In this document: one piece after another, positions 8,917 to 18,570 of the stretch
Layout of the letters: the number at the start of each line of letters is the position of its first letter
Numbering within the stretch: the first letter of the stretch is position 1
Source of the DNA: an uncultured Pelagibacteraceae bacterium
Lineage (GTDB): Bacteria; Pseudomonadota; Alphaproteobacteria; Pelagibacterales; Pelagibacteraceae
Assembly: GCA_902587755.1 (NCBI GenBank)
Contig: CACIMN010000003.1
Span: 124,001-188,000, forward strand
DNA: 64,000 nt
Direction: 5' to 3'
Program-made: the position numbers and the translations under genes
Notes under the pieces: model-generated
What the model was told of the DNA's origin: nothing
Databases searched by the model: none
Seen by the model: only the letters and a program-made list of their open reading frames with translations

Positions 8917-9176
8917 TATTCGTCCTCTCTTTCGCTAAAGCCGAACTCTTCATCGATTTTTTCTTGTCTATTCGCAAACCAGAAAATCAATATTACGAAT
9001 GCACCAAGAGATCCCTGACATGTAAACCAGTATGTCCATGGATAACCGAAAGGTCCTGTGACCTCGTTCATTTCAGCTCCAAAGAGAAAGATGCCAATTG
9101 AGAAAACAAACCAGATTGCCAGTGTTATAAATAACAATCCCCTGGTTTTTTCCCAGTGTTTTTGTTGATTTGACAT
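8916..9176 (-). CDS. DUF4212 sodium:solute symporter small subunit
   Basis: This 86-residue protein has two TM helices and matches the small-subunit family found ahead of ActP-like symporters. Recognisable features are the N-terminal 'KHWEKTRGLLFITLAIWFVFSIGIFLF' and 'GFPFGYPWTYWFTCQGSLGAFVILIFWFANR'-like segment, here 'GPFGYPWTYWFTCQGS'. It is the first gene of the symporter operon, with an 'agagaggt' ribosome-binding site on the minus strand about 5 bases before the ATG. Stop and start with the large subunit overlap by one base, suggesting translational coupling. Confidence 0.9.
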   Translation of the reverse strand: MSNQQKHWEKTRGLLFITLAIWFVFSIGIFLFGAEMNEVTGPFGYPWTYWFTCQGSLGAFVILIFWFANRQEKIDEEFGFSEREDE

Positions 9177-9311
9177 TTATACCTCTCTATTTAGTTATAA
9201 CTGGTTGAAACCATAACCATTATGAGGGTTTTGAAAAGACCTAAAATTCACCATATTAGGTACTTATTTACTTACTTTTTTAAGATATAATTGGCGCACT
9301 TACAAATTTAC
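9177..9311. promoter_or_regulatory. Divergent intergenic region with a small hairpin in the symporter leader
   Basis: This spacer must hold the promoter of the minus-strand symporter operon and of the plus-strand unknown gene. The inverted repeat CATAA-CCA-TTATG is flanked by AAACC and GGTTT, which could fold as one interrupted hairpin in the symporter mRNA leader. No riboswitch class is recognisable. It may be an operator or simply AT-rich coincidence. Confidence 0.35.
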
Positions 9312-9935
9312 ATGGGAAAATACAAATTAACTTGGAGAGATATAAAACTTGAGGATTTTAAAACATATTTATTCGCTATGTTTAAGGCGTTTATTCCAAA
9401 GAAAAAAATAAAAACTTTAGATGAATTAGAACAATTTATTCAAACTAAATCTGCCTGGGCTACTCAAGTTACTTTATATAATTATCTAAAAACTAGAATG
9501 GGAACAAGATATGTTCTTCATTTTGATAATGATGAATTTATGTCATCAGTAAATCTTGCTAAATGGAATATTTATTCGGTTGCATTACAAGATTTAACTT
9601 TTTTTACTTTTTCATATTTAAAAGTTAATTTTAATTATCAGGATATTCATAAAGCAAACGAAATTTTCAATAAAATTTTAGATGACGAAATTTCTAATAA
9701 GATGCCGCTAGAAATTATTGATGAAGCTAGGAAAAGTTTTGATGAACGATTAGAGAAAATAAATTGGGATGTTTATTATCAAGACTTACCTTTTAATCCT
9801 AGTGCTCTTTCTTTATATAAGTGGGCTCCGATTGCAGACGAATTAAAAACTTTAGATCGAAAGATTGTTTTAAATTCGATGATTTTAAAATGGGATGTTG
9901 TTAAACAAGAGTTTAAAGATTTAATTCAGTTTTAA
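9312..9935 (+). CDS. Conserved-looking hypothetical protein
   Basis: I do not recognise a named family. The protein is soluble, about 207 residues, with a basic N-terminus ('[30 protein letters not shown]') and then '[41 protein letters not shown]', a helical Trp/Tyr-rich pattern. I chose the ATG at 9312; the track's TTG at 9291 adds seven residues and has no better ribosome-binding site. Neither signal peptide nor TM segment is visible. Its end overlaps convergent acetyl-CoA synthetase by 4 bases. Clean codon structure over 600 bases supports a real gene. Confidence 0.7.
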   Translation: MGKYKLTWRDIKLEDFKTYLFAMFKAFIPKKKIKTLDELEQFIQTKSAWATQVTLYNYLKTRMGTRYVLHFDNDEFMSSVNLAKWNIYSVALQDLTFFTFSYLKVNFNYQDIHKANEIFNKILDDEISNKMPLEIIDEARKSFDERLEKINWDVYYQDLPFNPSALSLYKWAPIADELKTLDRKIVLNSMILKWDVVKQEFKDLIQF

Positions 9936-12028
9936 ATATTTTTTCTATTATCTACTAAACTATCTACAACACTTGGATCCGCTAGAGTAGTGGTGTCTCC
10001 TAATTGACCGTGCTCGTTAGCAGCAATTTTTCTTAAAATCCTTCTCATTATTTTTCCTGATCTTGTTTTAGGAAGACCTGGAGTAAAATGAATTAGATCT
10101 GGAGTTGCTAAAGGACCAATTTGTTTTCTAACCCAAAGTTTTAGATCTCTTTCTAGTTCACCAGTTTCGCTTTCTCCTGCATTCAAAGTTACATAACAAT
10201 ACAAACCATTACCTTTAATATCATGAGGGTAACCAACTACAGCAGCTTCAGCTACTTTTGGATGAGCAACAAACGCACTTTCAATTTCAGCTGTTCCAAG
10301 ATTATGTCCCGAAACAATAATTACATCATCTACTCGACCAGTGATCCAGTAATATCCATCTTTATCTCTTCGACATCCATCGCCTGTGAAATATTTGCCA
10401 TTAAATTGAGAAAAGTATGTATCTATAAATCTTTGATGATCACCATAAACAGTTCTCATTTGTCCAGGCCATGATTGAGCTATACATAATCTTCCTTCTC
10501 CAGCTCCTTTAACTTCTTTACCGTTTTTATCTACAAGCACTGGCTTAATTCCATAGAAAGGTTTTGTTGCAGATCCGGGTTTAAGAGGAATTGCACCTGT
10601 TTGAGGAGCAATCATTATACCTCCGGTTTCTGTTTGCCACCAAGTATCTACAATTGGGCATTTAGAATTACCTACAGTTTTATAGTACCACATCCAAGCT
10701 TCTGGATTTATTGGTTCTCCCACTGTTCCTAAAAGTTTAAGTGATCTTCTAGATGTTTTCTTAACAGGTTTATCTCCCTCACGCATTAAAGCTCTGATTG
10801 CAGTTGGTGCTGTATAAAAAGTATTTACTTTATATTTATCAACTATTTGCCACCATCTAGAACTATCAGGATAATTTGGAATTCCTTCAAACATTATAGT
10901 TGTTGCACCATTCGAAAGTGGTCCATAAATAATGTAACTATGTCCAGTTACCCACCCAATATCAGCAGTACACCAATAAATATCTTTTGGTTTGTAGTTG
11001 AAAATATATTGATGAGTCATTGATGCATAAACCATATATCCACCAGTAGTATGAAGAACTCCTTTAGGTTTCCCTGTTGAACCCGAAGTATATAAAATAA
11101 ACAAAGGATCTTCTGCGTTCATTTCTTCAGGTTCACAATGATTAGGAACATCTTTAATTAAATCATGATACCAAACATCTCTATTTTGATCCCAGTTGAT
11201 ATAATTACCCGTTCGTTTAACAACAATACATTTCTTAACGTTAGGACAACTCATTAAAGCTTCATCGACTGTATATTTCAGTGGTATAGTTTTTCCACCT
11301 CTCACTCCTTCATCAGCAGTGATTATATATTCAGATTCGCAATCATTCACTCTCCCAGAAATAGAGTCTGCTGAAAAACCTCCAAAAATAATTGAATGAA
11401 CTGCACCAATTCTCACACAGGCCAGCATTAAAATTGCTAACTCTGGTATCATAGTTAAATAAATTGTTACACGGTCACCTTTTTTAATTCCTAATTTTTT
11501 TAAACCATTTGCTGCTTTAGAAACTTTTTGATGAAGTTGTTTATAAGAAATTTTTTGACTATCTTTTGGATCATCTCCAACCCAAATAATAGCAGTTTTA
11601 TCTTTTTTATCCTTTAAATGTCTATCAATGCAATTTACAGAAGCATTTAAAGTGCCATCTTCAAACCATTTAATTTTTACTTCTTTTGCACTGTATTTTA
11701 CGTCTTTAATTTTTTTATATGGTTTTATCCAAGTAATTCTTTTTCCCTCTTTCCTCCAAAATTCGTCATTGTTTTTTATAGACTGAGAATATTTTTGTTG
11801 GTATTTGCTTTTATTTGCTAAGCTACTTTTTACCCATTCTGGTTTTGTTTTAATAACAACTTCAGGAGGTGTATTTCCGTTTTCTTTTTTTGCTTTAATT
11901 TTTTTTTTTGATTTTTTAGAAGAGTTTTTTCTAACTTTAGATCTTCTATTCACCTTTTTTGAGGTTTTTTTTCTAACTTTAGACTTTTTTTTTCTTACCT
12001 TGCTTTTCTTCTTCTTTTTTTTTGGCAT
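9932..12028 (-). CDS. acs: Acetyl-CoA synthetase with a lysine-rich N-terminal extension
   Basis: This enzyme activates acetate to acetyl-CoA through acetyl-AMP. The catalytic body is complete: '[25 protein letters not shown]' (P-loop), '[12 protein letters not shown]', '[39 protein letters not shown]', and '[17 protein letters not shown]' with the catalytic Lys that is a target of acetylation in this family. At 698 residues it is longer than the usual 640-660 because of an N-terminal tail: 30 of the first 50 residues are Lys or Arg, with repeats of 'SKVRKK'. The tail has no second ATG, so translation from the annotated start seems real. Acetate imported by the nearby symporter could feed this enzyme. 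Confidence 0.97.
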   Translation of the reverse strand: MPKKKKKKSKVRKKKSKVRKKTSKKVNRRSKVRKNSSKKSKKKIKAKKENGNTPPEVVIKTKPEWVKSSLANKSKYQQKYSQSIKNNDEFWRKEGKRITWIKPYKKIKDVKYSAKEVKIKWFEDGTLNASVNCIDRHLKDKKDKTAIIWVGDDPKDSQKISYKQLHQKVSKAANGLKKLGIKKGDRVTIYLTMIPELAILMLACVRIGAVHSIIFGGFSADSISGRVNDCESEYIITADEGVRGGKTIPLKYTVDEALMSCPNVKKCIVVKRTGNYINWDQNRDVWYHDLIKDVPNHCEPEEMNAEDPLFILYTSGSTGKPKGVLHTTGGYMVYASMTHQYIFNYKPKDIYWCTADIGWVTGHSYIIYGPLSNGATTIMFEGIPNYPDSSRWWQIVDKYKVNTFYTAPTAIRALMREGDKPVKKTSRRSLKLLGTVGEPINPEAWMWYYKTVGNSKCPIVDTWWQTETGGIMIAPQTGAIPLKPGSATKPFYGIKPVLVDKNGKEVKGAGEGRLCIAQSWPGQMRTVYGDHQRFIDTYFSQFNGKYFTGDGCRRDKDGYYWITGRVDDVIIVSGHNLGTAEIESAFVAHPKVAEAAVVGYPHDIKGNGLYCYVTLNAGESETGELERDLKLWVRKQIGPLATPDLIHFTPGLPKTRSGKIMRRILRKIAANEHGQLGDTTTLADPSVVDSLVDNRKNI

Positions 12029-12043
12029 AGGACAATTTTTTTT

Positions 12044-12457
12044 TTAAATTTTACTCATGTTATTTATAATTTTCCAGCTTTTATAATCAACAGGCATTAC
12101 AGATAGCCTACTTTGCTTTATCAGAGCTAAATGGCTTAAATCCTTATTTTTTTTAATACTTTCGAGCGTTATAGGCTTCGAAAATTTAGTTTTAAATTGA
12201 ACAGTCACAGCAACGAACCTTCCTGTTTTGTCAGTTTTATCTATATAAGACTCTTTGATAACCTTTACTATTCCAACTATCTCTTTTCCTATGTTTGAAT
12301 GATAAAAAAAACAAAGATCACCTTTCCTCATATTCTTTAAATTCTTTGCAGCCTGATAATTTCTAACACCATCCCAAGGTGCACCTTTAATTCCAGCTTT
12401 TTTTTGTTGATCAATTGACCAAACATCTGGTTCAGATTTCATTAACCAATATTGCAT
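12044..12457 (-). CDS. EVE domain-containing protein
   Basis: This 137-residue single-domain EVE protein of the thymocyte nuclear protein 1 type shows the N-terminal signature 'YWLMKSEPDVWSIDQQ', 'WDGVRNYQAAKNLKNMRKGDLCFFYHSN' and 'GIVKVIKESYID', then 'LIKQSRLSVMPV' near the end. EVE domains are PUA-like folds thought to read modified bases in nucleic acid; the bacterial role is not established. It begins about 60 bases from the divergent 2OG oxygenase and ends 16 bases before acs. Confidence 0.92.
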   Translation of the reverse strand: MQYWLMKSEPDVWSIDQQKKAGIKGAPWDGVRNYQAAKNLKNMRKGDLCFFYHSNIGKEIVGIVKVIKESYIDKTDKTGRFVAVTVQFKTKFSKPITLESIKKNKDLSHLALIKQSRLSVMPVDYKSWKIINNMSKI

Positions 12458-12515
12458 TAGATTACTTTGTATTATTTTAAGGAATTTATCAATTTATTTT
12501 GGTAGTTTTATTATT

Positions 12516-13058
12516 ATGAGAGCTGCAAATTATACTTCAATGAACATATTTAATAAATCTGATATTAAAGAAATAAATAAAGCAATTAACCAAAATTTAA
12601 TTTCAGGTAAAGACAATTATGCTCAGGAATCTTTAAAAACTTCTGAGGTAAAATTCGTCAATCTTGGAAAAATTCAAAAATATATAAATCCTTTTTTAGA
12701 ATTCTGTTTAACTGCCAACAATAATTTCTTTGGTTTTGATCTTCATCCATTAACTTCGTTTAAAAAACTAAATTATAATATCTATGATGAGGGAACTGAA
12801 TATAATTGGCATATTGATGCAGTTCCCACAGACCCAGTTAGAGATATTAAACTTACAGCTTTGTTAAATTTATCTGAGGAGAGTTATGAAGGTGGAGAAT
12901 TAGTATTATTCAGGGCAAATGAAATTATTTGCAATGAGTTTAATACTCCAGGAAGTGCAATTATATTTCCCTCATATATTAATCATAAAGTAAATAAAAT
13001 TGTCTCTGGAAAAAGGCATACCTTGGCGATATGGATGTCTGGACCAAAATTTAGATAA
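12516..13058 (+). CDS. 2OG-Fe(II) oxygenase (prolyl 4-hydroxylase-like)
   Basis: This 180-residue protein is a 2-oxoglutarate- and iron-dependent oxygenase. Iron ligands H99 and D101 are in 'YNWHIDAVPTD', H157 in 'FPSYINHKVNKI', and R167 in 'SGKRHTLAIWM' binds 2-oxoglutarate. 'YEGGELVLFR' and 'GSAIIFPS' are standard strands of the jelly-roll core. The C-terminal half looks like the PKHD-type hydroxylase group (PiuC-like). The substrate is unknown. The gene is monocistronic and convergent with tsaD. Confidence 0.87.
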   Translation: MRAANYTSMNIFNKSDIKEINKAINQNLISGKDNYAQESLKTSEVKFVNLGKIQKYINPFLEFCLTANNNFFGFDLHPLTSFKKLNYNIYDEGTEYNWHIDAVPTDPVRDIKLTALLNLSEESYEGGELVLFRANEIICNEFNTPGSAIIFPSYINHKVNKIVSGKRHTLAIWMSGPKFR

Positions 13059-13062
13059 CAAA

Positions 13063-14136
13063 CTAAAACTTCACACCAGCACCTTTGAGAAATACAGCTT
13101 TTTCATCTAGCGGCCATCTAGGTTTTGCAGGGTAATCTAAATTATTAAATTGTTTTAATTTAAATTTTTCCAAACCTACCATTGCAATCATAGCTGCATT
13201 ATCTCCACAAAACTCTATTGGTGGAAAAATACCTCTATAATCATTTTCTTCACATAGATTAATTAACATAGATCTAATTTTTTTATTTGCTGCAACGCCT
13301 CCCGCAACAACAAAAATTTTTTCTTTTAGTTCATTTATTTTTTCAAATTGATTAAATGCAATTTTGGTTTTTTTTAATAAAATTTCCTCAATTGTTTTTT
13401 GAAAAGATGCTGCAAGATCATATTTATCTTGTTCTGATTTAATTGTTTTGCTTATCTTCAACACAGCAGTTTTTAGACCTGCGAAAGAAAGATTGCATCC
13501 TCCTTTGCTGAAAATTGGTTTTGGTAAATCATATTTTTTTGGATCACCTTTTTTAGCTAAAATTTCTATTTGAGGTCCTCCTGGAAATTCTATCCCTAAA
13601 AGCTTTGCCGTTTTGTCAAACGCCTCACCTAATGCATCATCAATAGTTGTTCCTAATCTTTTATATTTACCAAGGTTCTGAACACTTAAATATTGTGAGT
13701 GCCCGCCTGAAATTAAAAGAAGTAAATATGGATAATTTAAATTTGTATTTAGTTTTGGACTTAAAGCATGTCCCTCTAAATGATTAACAGCAATAAAAGG
13801 TTTATTCATTGCAATTGCGAAAGCTTTACCAAAACTTAACCCAACTGATAAACAAACTATTAACCCGGGACCTGCGGTAGAAGCTACCGCATCTATTTCT
13901 TCAATTTTTCTTCCACTTTCATCAATAGCTTTTTTGACAATCCACTCAATTTTTTCAATGTGTGAACGTGCTGCTAGTTCAGGAACTACACCACCAAACT
14001 CCCTATGAACCTCCACTTGGCTAGAAACAATGTTGGATAAAACTACTGGGAATCCCTCTTCATTTTCAGTTATTAAAGAAGCTGCTGTTTCATCACAACT
14101 TGACTCTATTCCAAGAATTAAGGGTTTTTTGCTCAT
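13063..14136 (-). CDS. tsaD: tRNA N6-adenosine threonylcarbamoyltransferase
   Basis: TsaD transfers threonylcarbamoyl to A37 of ANN-decoding tRNAs. The 357-residue protein begins 'ILGIESSCDETAASL', the universal start of the Kae1/TsaD family. It has the metal-binding 'VNHLEGHALSP', 'LLISGGHSQY', 'DDALGEAFDKTAKLLG' and 'NKKIRSMLI' with a late 'FCGDNAAMIA'. All signature blocks are present and length is normal. It is divergent from hemC with 54 bases between the starts, the same order as in many alphaproteobacteria. Confidence 0.98.
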   Translation of the reverse strand: MSKKPLILGIESSCDETAASLITENEEGFPVVLSNIVSSQVEVHREFGGVVPELAARSHIEKIEWIVKKAIDESGRKIEEIDAVASTAGPGLIVCLSVGLSFGKAFAIAMNKPFIAVNHLEGHALSPKLNTNLNYPYLLLLISGGHSQYLSVQNLGKYKRLGTTIDDALGEAFDKTAKLLGIEFPGGPQIEILAKKGDPKKYDLPKPIFSKGGCNLSFAGLKTAVLKISKTIKSEQDKYDLAASFQKTIEEILLKKTKIAFNQFEKINELKEKIFVVAGGVAANKKIRSMLINLCEENDYRGIFPPIEFCGDNAAMIAMVGLEKFKLKQFNNLDYPAKPRWPLDEKAVFLKGAGVKF

Positions 14137-14190
14137 TCAAATAGTTTTTAATAATTGTACAATCTTTATACAAGTAAGAAATAATTTTTT

Positions 14191-15108
14191 ATGAGAAAAA
14201 AAATAATAATTGGATCTAGGGGTAGCAAGCTTGCCTTACTTTATGCTCAACAAGCTAAAGATAAGATTATTGAAAATACCGACCTTGGAAATGAAGATAT
14301 TTTAATTAAATCAATTACAACTAAAGGTGACGAAGTACAGGATATAAGATTGTCTGAGCTTGGTGGCAAAGGTTTATTTTCTAGTAATATTGAAAAAGAA
14401 CTTCAGTTAAAAAAAATTGATATTGCAGTCCATGCACTGAAAGATATGCCTGCTAATGAAACAAAAGGATTAACAACAGACTTTTTCCTTGAAAGAAATG
14501 ACCCTAGAGAGATTTTAATTACAAAGAACAAAAAAAAACTTAAAGACTTAGATCAAAAGTCAATTGTTGGTACCTCATCATACAGAAGAGAATTTCAAAT
14601 AAAAAAAATTAGACAAGATTTGAACTGTAAATTAATCAGAGGAAATGTAGATACTAGAATTAGAAAATTGAATGAAGGGATGTATGATGCAATTATTTTG
14701 TCTTATGCTGGTATCAAATTTTTAAAATTTGAAAATGAAATCTCAGAAATTTTTTCAGCTGAAGAAATAATTCCTAGTGCAGGACAAGGCGTAATTGCTC
14801 TTCAATGCAGGCAGAATGATGATGAGACAATTTCTATTTTAAACAAAATTAATCATGAGGAAACACATAAAAGAGCTCACCTTGAGAGAAATATTTTAAA
14901 AGTTTTAGATGGAGATTGTGAAACAGCGATTGGTGCTCATTCAGTGGTTGATGGAGATAAGATTATAGTGGAGGCTGAACTTTTTTCTTTAGATGGTACA
15001 CAAAGGTTTTATGAAAAAAAAGTTGGTAATTTGAATGAGTTTAAAGAAATCGGTAAAGAAATTGGAATACTTTTAAAAACAAAATCAAATAATTCATATA
15101 AAAGATAA
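14191..15108 (+). CDS. hemC: Hydroxymethylbilane synthase (porphobilinogen deaminase)
   Basis: HemC polymerises four porphobilinogens to hydroxymethylbilane in haem synthesis. The 305-residue protein starts 'KIIIGSRGSKLALLYAQQ' and contains 'VHALKDMPAN', 'GTSSYRREFQI', 'IRGNVDTRIRKL' and 'PSAGQGVIALQCR'. The dipyrromethane-cofactor Cys lies in 'LDGDCETAIGAH'. All are standard. It is the first gene of a hemC-hemD-mscS-yggT-folD run with very tight spacing (1 base to hemD). Confidence 0.98.
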   Translation: MRKKIIIGSRGSKLALLYAQQAKDKIIENTDLGNEDILIKSITTKGDEVQDIRLSELGGKGLFSSNIEKELQLKKIDIAVHALKDMPANETKGLTTDFFLERNDPREILITKNKKKLKDLDQKSIVGTSSYRREFQIKKIRQDLNCKLIRGNVDTRIRKLNEGMYDAIILSYAGIKFLKFENEISEIFSAEEIIPSAGQGVIALQCRQNDDETISILNKINHEETHKRAHLERNILKVLDGDCETAIGAHSVVDGDKIIVEAELFSLDGTQRFYEKKVGNLNEFKEIGKEIGILLKTKSNNSYKR

Positions 15109-15109
15109 T

Positions 15110-15808
15110 ATGCATATTTTGTTAACTAGACCACTGGAGGATTGTTCTGAAATGATATTAAAATTTCAATCATTAGGACATCAAGTTTCTCATCTTCCAT
15201 TAATAAGAATTGAAAAGGTTAATTATGAAGAAATTAACTTTTCTGAATATGGTGGAATAGTTTTTACTAGTACAAATGCAGTAAAATTTTTAAATACAGT
15301 AAAATTAGATAAAAAAATTAAATGCTTTTGTGTTGGAAATGCTACAGAAAATAAAGCAAGAAGTGTTGGTTTTCAAAATACAATTGCGGCTGAAGGAAAT
15401 GTTACAAACTTAAAGGAGTTAATTATACAAAGTTATGAGTCCAAAAATAAAGAATTGCTTTACGTTAGTGGTGAAACAATATCGGTTGATTTAGATCAAC
15501 AGTTATTAAGTGAAGGTTTTAAGGTAAAAAGAATTATTAATTATAGAGTAGATCATAATCAAAAATTTGATGAGAAATTTATTAATGAATTAAAATTAAA
15601 TATGCCTGATATGGTCTATATTTACTCTCAAAATAGTGCGTCAAGTTTCTTAAATTTCATAAAGATTTACCAAACCGAAAATTTATGGATGAATACAAAT
15701 TTGATGTGTATAGGCGAAAAAACCTCGTCAATACTGAACGAAATCAAATGGAAAAAGATTTTTCTTTTTAACCCTGGAGAAGAAGAGTTTTTGTTATATA
15801 AAATTTAA
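15110..15808 (+). CDS. hemD: Uroporphyrinogen-III synthase
   Basis: HemD cyclises hydroxymethylbilane to uroporphyrinogen III. The family is poorly conserved, but this 232-residue protein starts 'ILLTRPLEDCSEMILKFQSLGH', contains 'GIVFTSTNAVKFL', 'CVGNATENKARSVGF', a central 'LLYVSGETISVDL', and 'VYIYSQNSASSFL' with 'CIGEKTSSIL' in the second lobe. These mirror the two-lobed HemD fold. Position one base after hemC supports the call. Confidence 0.93.
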   Translation: MHILLTRPLEDCSEMILKFQSLGHQVSHLPLIRIEKVNYEEINFSEYGGIVFTSTNAVKFLNTVKLDKKIKCFCVGNATENKARSVGFQNTIAAEGNVTNLKELIIQSYESKNKELLYVSGETISVDLDQQLLSEGFKVKRIINYRVDHNQKFDEKFINELKLNMPDMVYIYSQNSASSFLNFIKIYQTENLWMNTNLMCIGEKTSSILNEIKWKKIFLFNPGEEEFLLYKI

Positions 15809-15810
15809 AA

Positions 15811-16896
15811 ATGGAATTAATTAATAATTTTTCAGAGATATTTTTATCAGTATGGAATAAAGGAATTCTTGGTGTTGATATTTTTCAAATTTTAATTGGT
15901 ATTGGAATATTTTTACTATTCTTAATTTTTAGAGGTCTAATAAGCAAATTAGTTATTAAAAAATTAGAAATTATCTCAAAAAGAACTACGAATAAATTAG
16001 ATGATACTTTTGTTCAATCACTTGTAGGTCCAGCAAGATTTTTACCAATTGTATTAGGATTTTTTATTGCAAGCTACTACATGACTTTCTCACTAGAAGG
16101 AAGAGAAGTGGTAGATACAATTAATAGAACGTTGATCACTATTTTAATTTTTTGGGTGATTCACCAAATCATAGAACCAATATCATACATACTTAGTGGT
16201 TTAGATAAATTGTTAACAAGAGAACTTATTGGCTGGATAATTAAATCGCTAAAAATTTTAATTTTTATTTTAGGTTTAGCAGCAGTTTTAGAATTATGGG
16301 GAATTAAAATAGGACCAATTATTGCAGGTCTTGGACTGTTTGGTGTTGCTGTAGCATTAGGGGCACAAGATTTATTTAAAAATTTAATATCAGGAATTTT
16401 AGTTTTAGTTGAAAAGAGATTTAAAATTGGAGACTGGATAGCTGTTGAGGGTATTATTGAAGGTGTAGTAGAAAAGATTGGATTTAGATCAACAACAATT
16501 AGAAAGTTTGACAAATCTCTTGCTATTATTCCCAATTTTCAATTTGCAGAAAATGCAGTTGTAAATGTAAGTGAAACCTCAAATTGGTTAATCAGTTGGA
16601 TAATTACACTGCAATATGACACTACTGTAGATCAGTTGAAAAAGATTAGAGACGAAATCGAAAGTCATATCAATTCAAGCGAGGATTATAATACCTCAAT
16701 TGGAGTTGCGGTTAGAGTTGATAAATTTTCAGATAGTTCAATAGATATGTATGTAAGATGTTTTACAAAATCAGGAAGTTGGAATAATTGGCTAGATGTT
16801 AAAGAAAGATTAGCAATCGCGATTAAAGAAATTGTTGAAAAAAATGGTGCTTCATTTGCTTTCCCAAGTCAGTCGATTTACGTTGAGAAAAAATGA
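15811..16896 (+). CDS. MscS-family mechanosensitive ion channel
   Basis: This 361-residue inner-membrane protein belongs to the small-conductance mechanosensitive channel family, which vents solutes on hypo-osmotic shock. Four or five hydrophobic segments lie in the first half. The pore helix is clear: 'IIAGLGLFGVAVALGAQDLFKNLISGILVLVEKRFKIGDWIAVEG', followed by 'GVVEKIGFRSTTIRKFDKSLAIIPN', the beta domain. It overlaps the following YggT gene by 4 bases and lies 2 bases after hemD. Confidence 0.93.
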   Translation: MELINNFSEIFLSVWNKGILGVDIFQILIGIGIFLLFLIFRGLISKLVIKKLEIISKRTTNKLDDTFVQSLVGPARFLPIVLGFFIASYYMTFSLEGREVVDTINRTLITILIFWVIHQIIEPISYILSGLDKLLTRELIGWIIKSLKILIFILGLAAVLELWGIKIGPIIAGLGLFGVAVALGAQDLFKNLISGILVLVEKRFKIGDWIAVEGIIEGVVEKIGFRSTTIRKFDKSLAIIPNFQFAENAVVNVSETSNWLISWIITLQYDTTVDQLKKIRDEIESHINSSEDYNTSIGVAVRVDKFSDSSIDMYVRCFTKSGSWNNWLDVKERLAIAIKEIVEKNGASFAFPSQSIYVEKK

Positions 16897-17183
16897 TAGC
16901 TATTTTTTATTTAGTTTTACAAATTCTAAAATTGTACTCTTATGTTGTAATTGCCAATGTTATTGTAAGTTGGTTAATAGCGTTTAACGTTCTTAATACT
17001 CAAAATAGGTTTGTGTATGCAATTTTAGAGTTGAGTTACAAATTAACCGAGCCTTTCCTGAATAAAATTAGACGTTTTTTGCCAAATTTAGGTTCACTAG
17101 ATATTTCTCCAATCATTCTTCTTTTATTGATTTGGTTTATCGAAATGTGTATGAAGCTGTACATCGCACCAATGATTTTTTAA
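16893..17183 (+). CDS. YggT family membrane protein
   Basis: This 96-residue protein has two TM helices, with the family's 'YVVIANVIVSWLIAFNVLN' and the loop 'YKLTEPFLNKIRRFLPNLGSLDISPIILLLLIWF'. YggT proteins are small inner-membrane proteins of unsettled function, often near genes for division or osmotic stress. It overlaps the mscS-like gene by 4 bases and is followed by folD after 9 bases, so the three probably share an mRNA. Confidence 0.93.
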   Translation: MIAIFYLVLQILKLYSYVVIANVIVSWLIAFNVLNTQNRFVYAILELSYKLTEPFLNKIRRFLPNLGSLDISPIILLLLIWFIEMCMKLYIAPMIF

Positions 17184-17192
17184 GAGAGAAAA

Positions 17193-18038
17193 ATGATTTT
17201 AATTGATGGAAAAAAAGCAGCCGCAGAATTAAGAGCAGAGTTAAAGGAAGAAGTTGCAGAGTTAAAATCAAAACATAATAAAGTACCAGGTTTAACGGTA
17301 ATACTGATTGGTGATTTAACACCTAGTCAGATTTATGTAAGAAATAAAGAGAAGTCAGCAAATGAGGTAGGATTAAAATCTGAAGTAATTAAATATCCAG
17401 ACTCAGTTGAAGAAAAGACTGTTCTAGAAAAAATTCAAGAACTAAACAGTGATGAAACTGTTTCAGGAATTTTAGTTCAACTTCCTTTACCTAAGCATAT
17501 TGATAAGCAGAAGGTTATAGAAGCTATTGATCCCTCAAAAGATGTAGATGGATTTCATCCAATGAATGTAGGCAATCTTTCATCTGGTTATGAAAGTTCG
17601 ATACCTTGTACTCCGCTTGGATGTTATTTGTTAATAAAAAAAATTGAACCTAATTTAAGTGGTAAAAAAGCTGTGGTTGTGGGTAGATCAAATTTAAATG
17701 GTAAACCAATGACACAACTTCTATTAAAGGAAAATTGCACCGTAACTATAACTCATTCAAAAACTAAAGATTTAAAAGCTGAATGTTTAGAGGCGGATAT
17801 AATTGTTGCAGCTGTAGGTATACCCGAACTTGTTAGAGGAGATTGGGTTAAGAAAGATGCTATTGTTATTGATGTTGGTATAAATAAAACTGATAACGGT
17901 ATAGTTGGTGATGTTCATTTTGATGAAGTTTCAAAAAATGCAAAAGCACTTACACCAGTTCCAGGCGGTGTAGGTCCAATGACCATTGCTTGTTTGCTTA
18001 AAAATACGATTGACTGTTTCAAAAGATCGCAAATTTAA
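17193..18038 (+). CDS. folD: Bifunctional methylene-THF dehydrogenase / methenyl-THF cyclohydrolase
   Basis: FolD interconverts 5,10-methylene-THF and 10-formyl-THF, supplying one-carbon units for purines (including PurH, also in this window) and formyl-Met. The 281-residue protein shows 'SQIYVRNKEKSANEVGL' with the catalytic Lys, 'GILVQLPLPKHID', 'DVDGFHPMNVGNL', the NADP loop 'VVVGRSNLNGKPMTQLLL', and 'ALTPVPGGVGPMTIACLL'. It has a good 'aagagagaaa' ribosome-binding site just before the ATG. Confidence 0.98.
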   Translation: MILIDGKKAAAELRAELKEEVAELKSKHNKVPGLTVILIGDLTPSQIYVRNKEKSANEVGLKSEVIKYPDSVEEKTVLEKIQELNSDETVSGILVQLPLPKHIDKQKVIEAIDPSKDVDGFHPMNVGNLSSGYESSIPCTPLGCYLLIKKIEPNLSGKKAVVVGRSNLNGKPMTQLLLKENCTVTITHSKTKDLKAECLEADIIVAAVGIPELVRGDWVKKDAIVIDVGINKTDNGIVGDVHFDEVSKNAKALTPVPGGVGPMTIACLLKNTIDCFKRSQI

Positions 18039-18076
18039 TAATTAAACCATAAGCTGTAATCTGTTAATTTATTAGG

Positions 18077-18280
18077 ATGAAAAAACCTAAACGACCATAC
18101 AGATTTGGTATAATTTTTTTGCTTCTTACAGTTCCACCTATTGGGGCAACACAATTAGGTTGGTATTTGCATGACAAGCAAACTGGTTTTGATTATGGTA
18201 TGATTGTAGGTACTGTATCAGTAATATACGCTGCATATTTAATGTATGAAAAAAACTGGCGTGAAGAAGATGAAGATTAA
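18077..18280 (+). CDS. Small two-TM membrane protein, unknown
   Basis: This 67-residue protein has a basic N-terminus 'KKPKRPYRF' followed by two hydrophobic helices ('GIIFLLLTVPPIGATQLGWYL', 'YGMIVGTVSVIYAAYLMY') and an acidic tail 'EEDED'. No family is recognised. It is 3 bases upstream of the SHOCT protein gene and most likely cotranscribed with it. Confidence 0.65.
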   Translation: MKKPKRPYRFGIIFLLLTVPPIGATQLGWYLHDKQTGFDYGMIVGTVSVIYAAYLMYEKNWREEDED

Positions 18281-18283
18281 ATT

Positions 18284-18559
18284 ATGGAAAAAATAATTTT
18301 TTTTGGATTGGTTATTCCTATTATGGCTTATGTTTTATACTTAGGTGGAATGGCAATTATGAATGGTTTTAAGTCTAAGGAAGCTAATAGAGCTGAGAAA
18401 GAGGAAGCTGAAAGTGAGGGTAGGGAGACAAGCGAAACTTCTGATGAACAAAGCAGCAATTTAAGTGATGAACTTACTAAATTGAATGATTTAAAAGAAA
18501 AAGGAATTATTTCTCAAGAGGAATTTGAAAAGGCGAAAAATAAACTATTAAATAATTAA
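18284..18559 (+). CDS. Membrane-anchored SHOCT domain protein
   Basis: This 91-residue protein has one N-terminal TM helix ('IIFFGLVIPIMAYVLYLGGMAIM'), a charged Ser/Glu-rich linker, and a C-terminal SHOCT motif 'LTKLNDLKEKGIISQEEFEKAKNKLL' (about residues 63-88). SHOCT is a short oligomerisation-type motif found at protein termini. The function is unknown. It pairs with the preceding small membrane protein (3-base gap). Confidence 0.8.
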   Translation: MEKIIFFGLVIPIMAYVLYLGGMAIMNGFKSKEANRAEKEEAESEGRETSETSDEQSSNLSDELTKLNDLKEKGIISQEEFEKAKNKLLNN

Positions 18560-18570
18560 ATAGTTTAATC

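Noticed and set aside
11805-12047. 80-residue Phe/Leu-rich plus-strand ORF opposite the acs tail
   Set aside because: It is the complement of the Lys-rich coding sequence; the hydrophobic look is a by-product of AAA/AAG codons.
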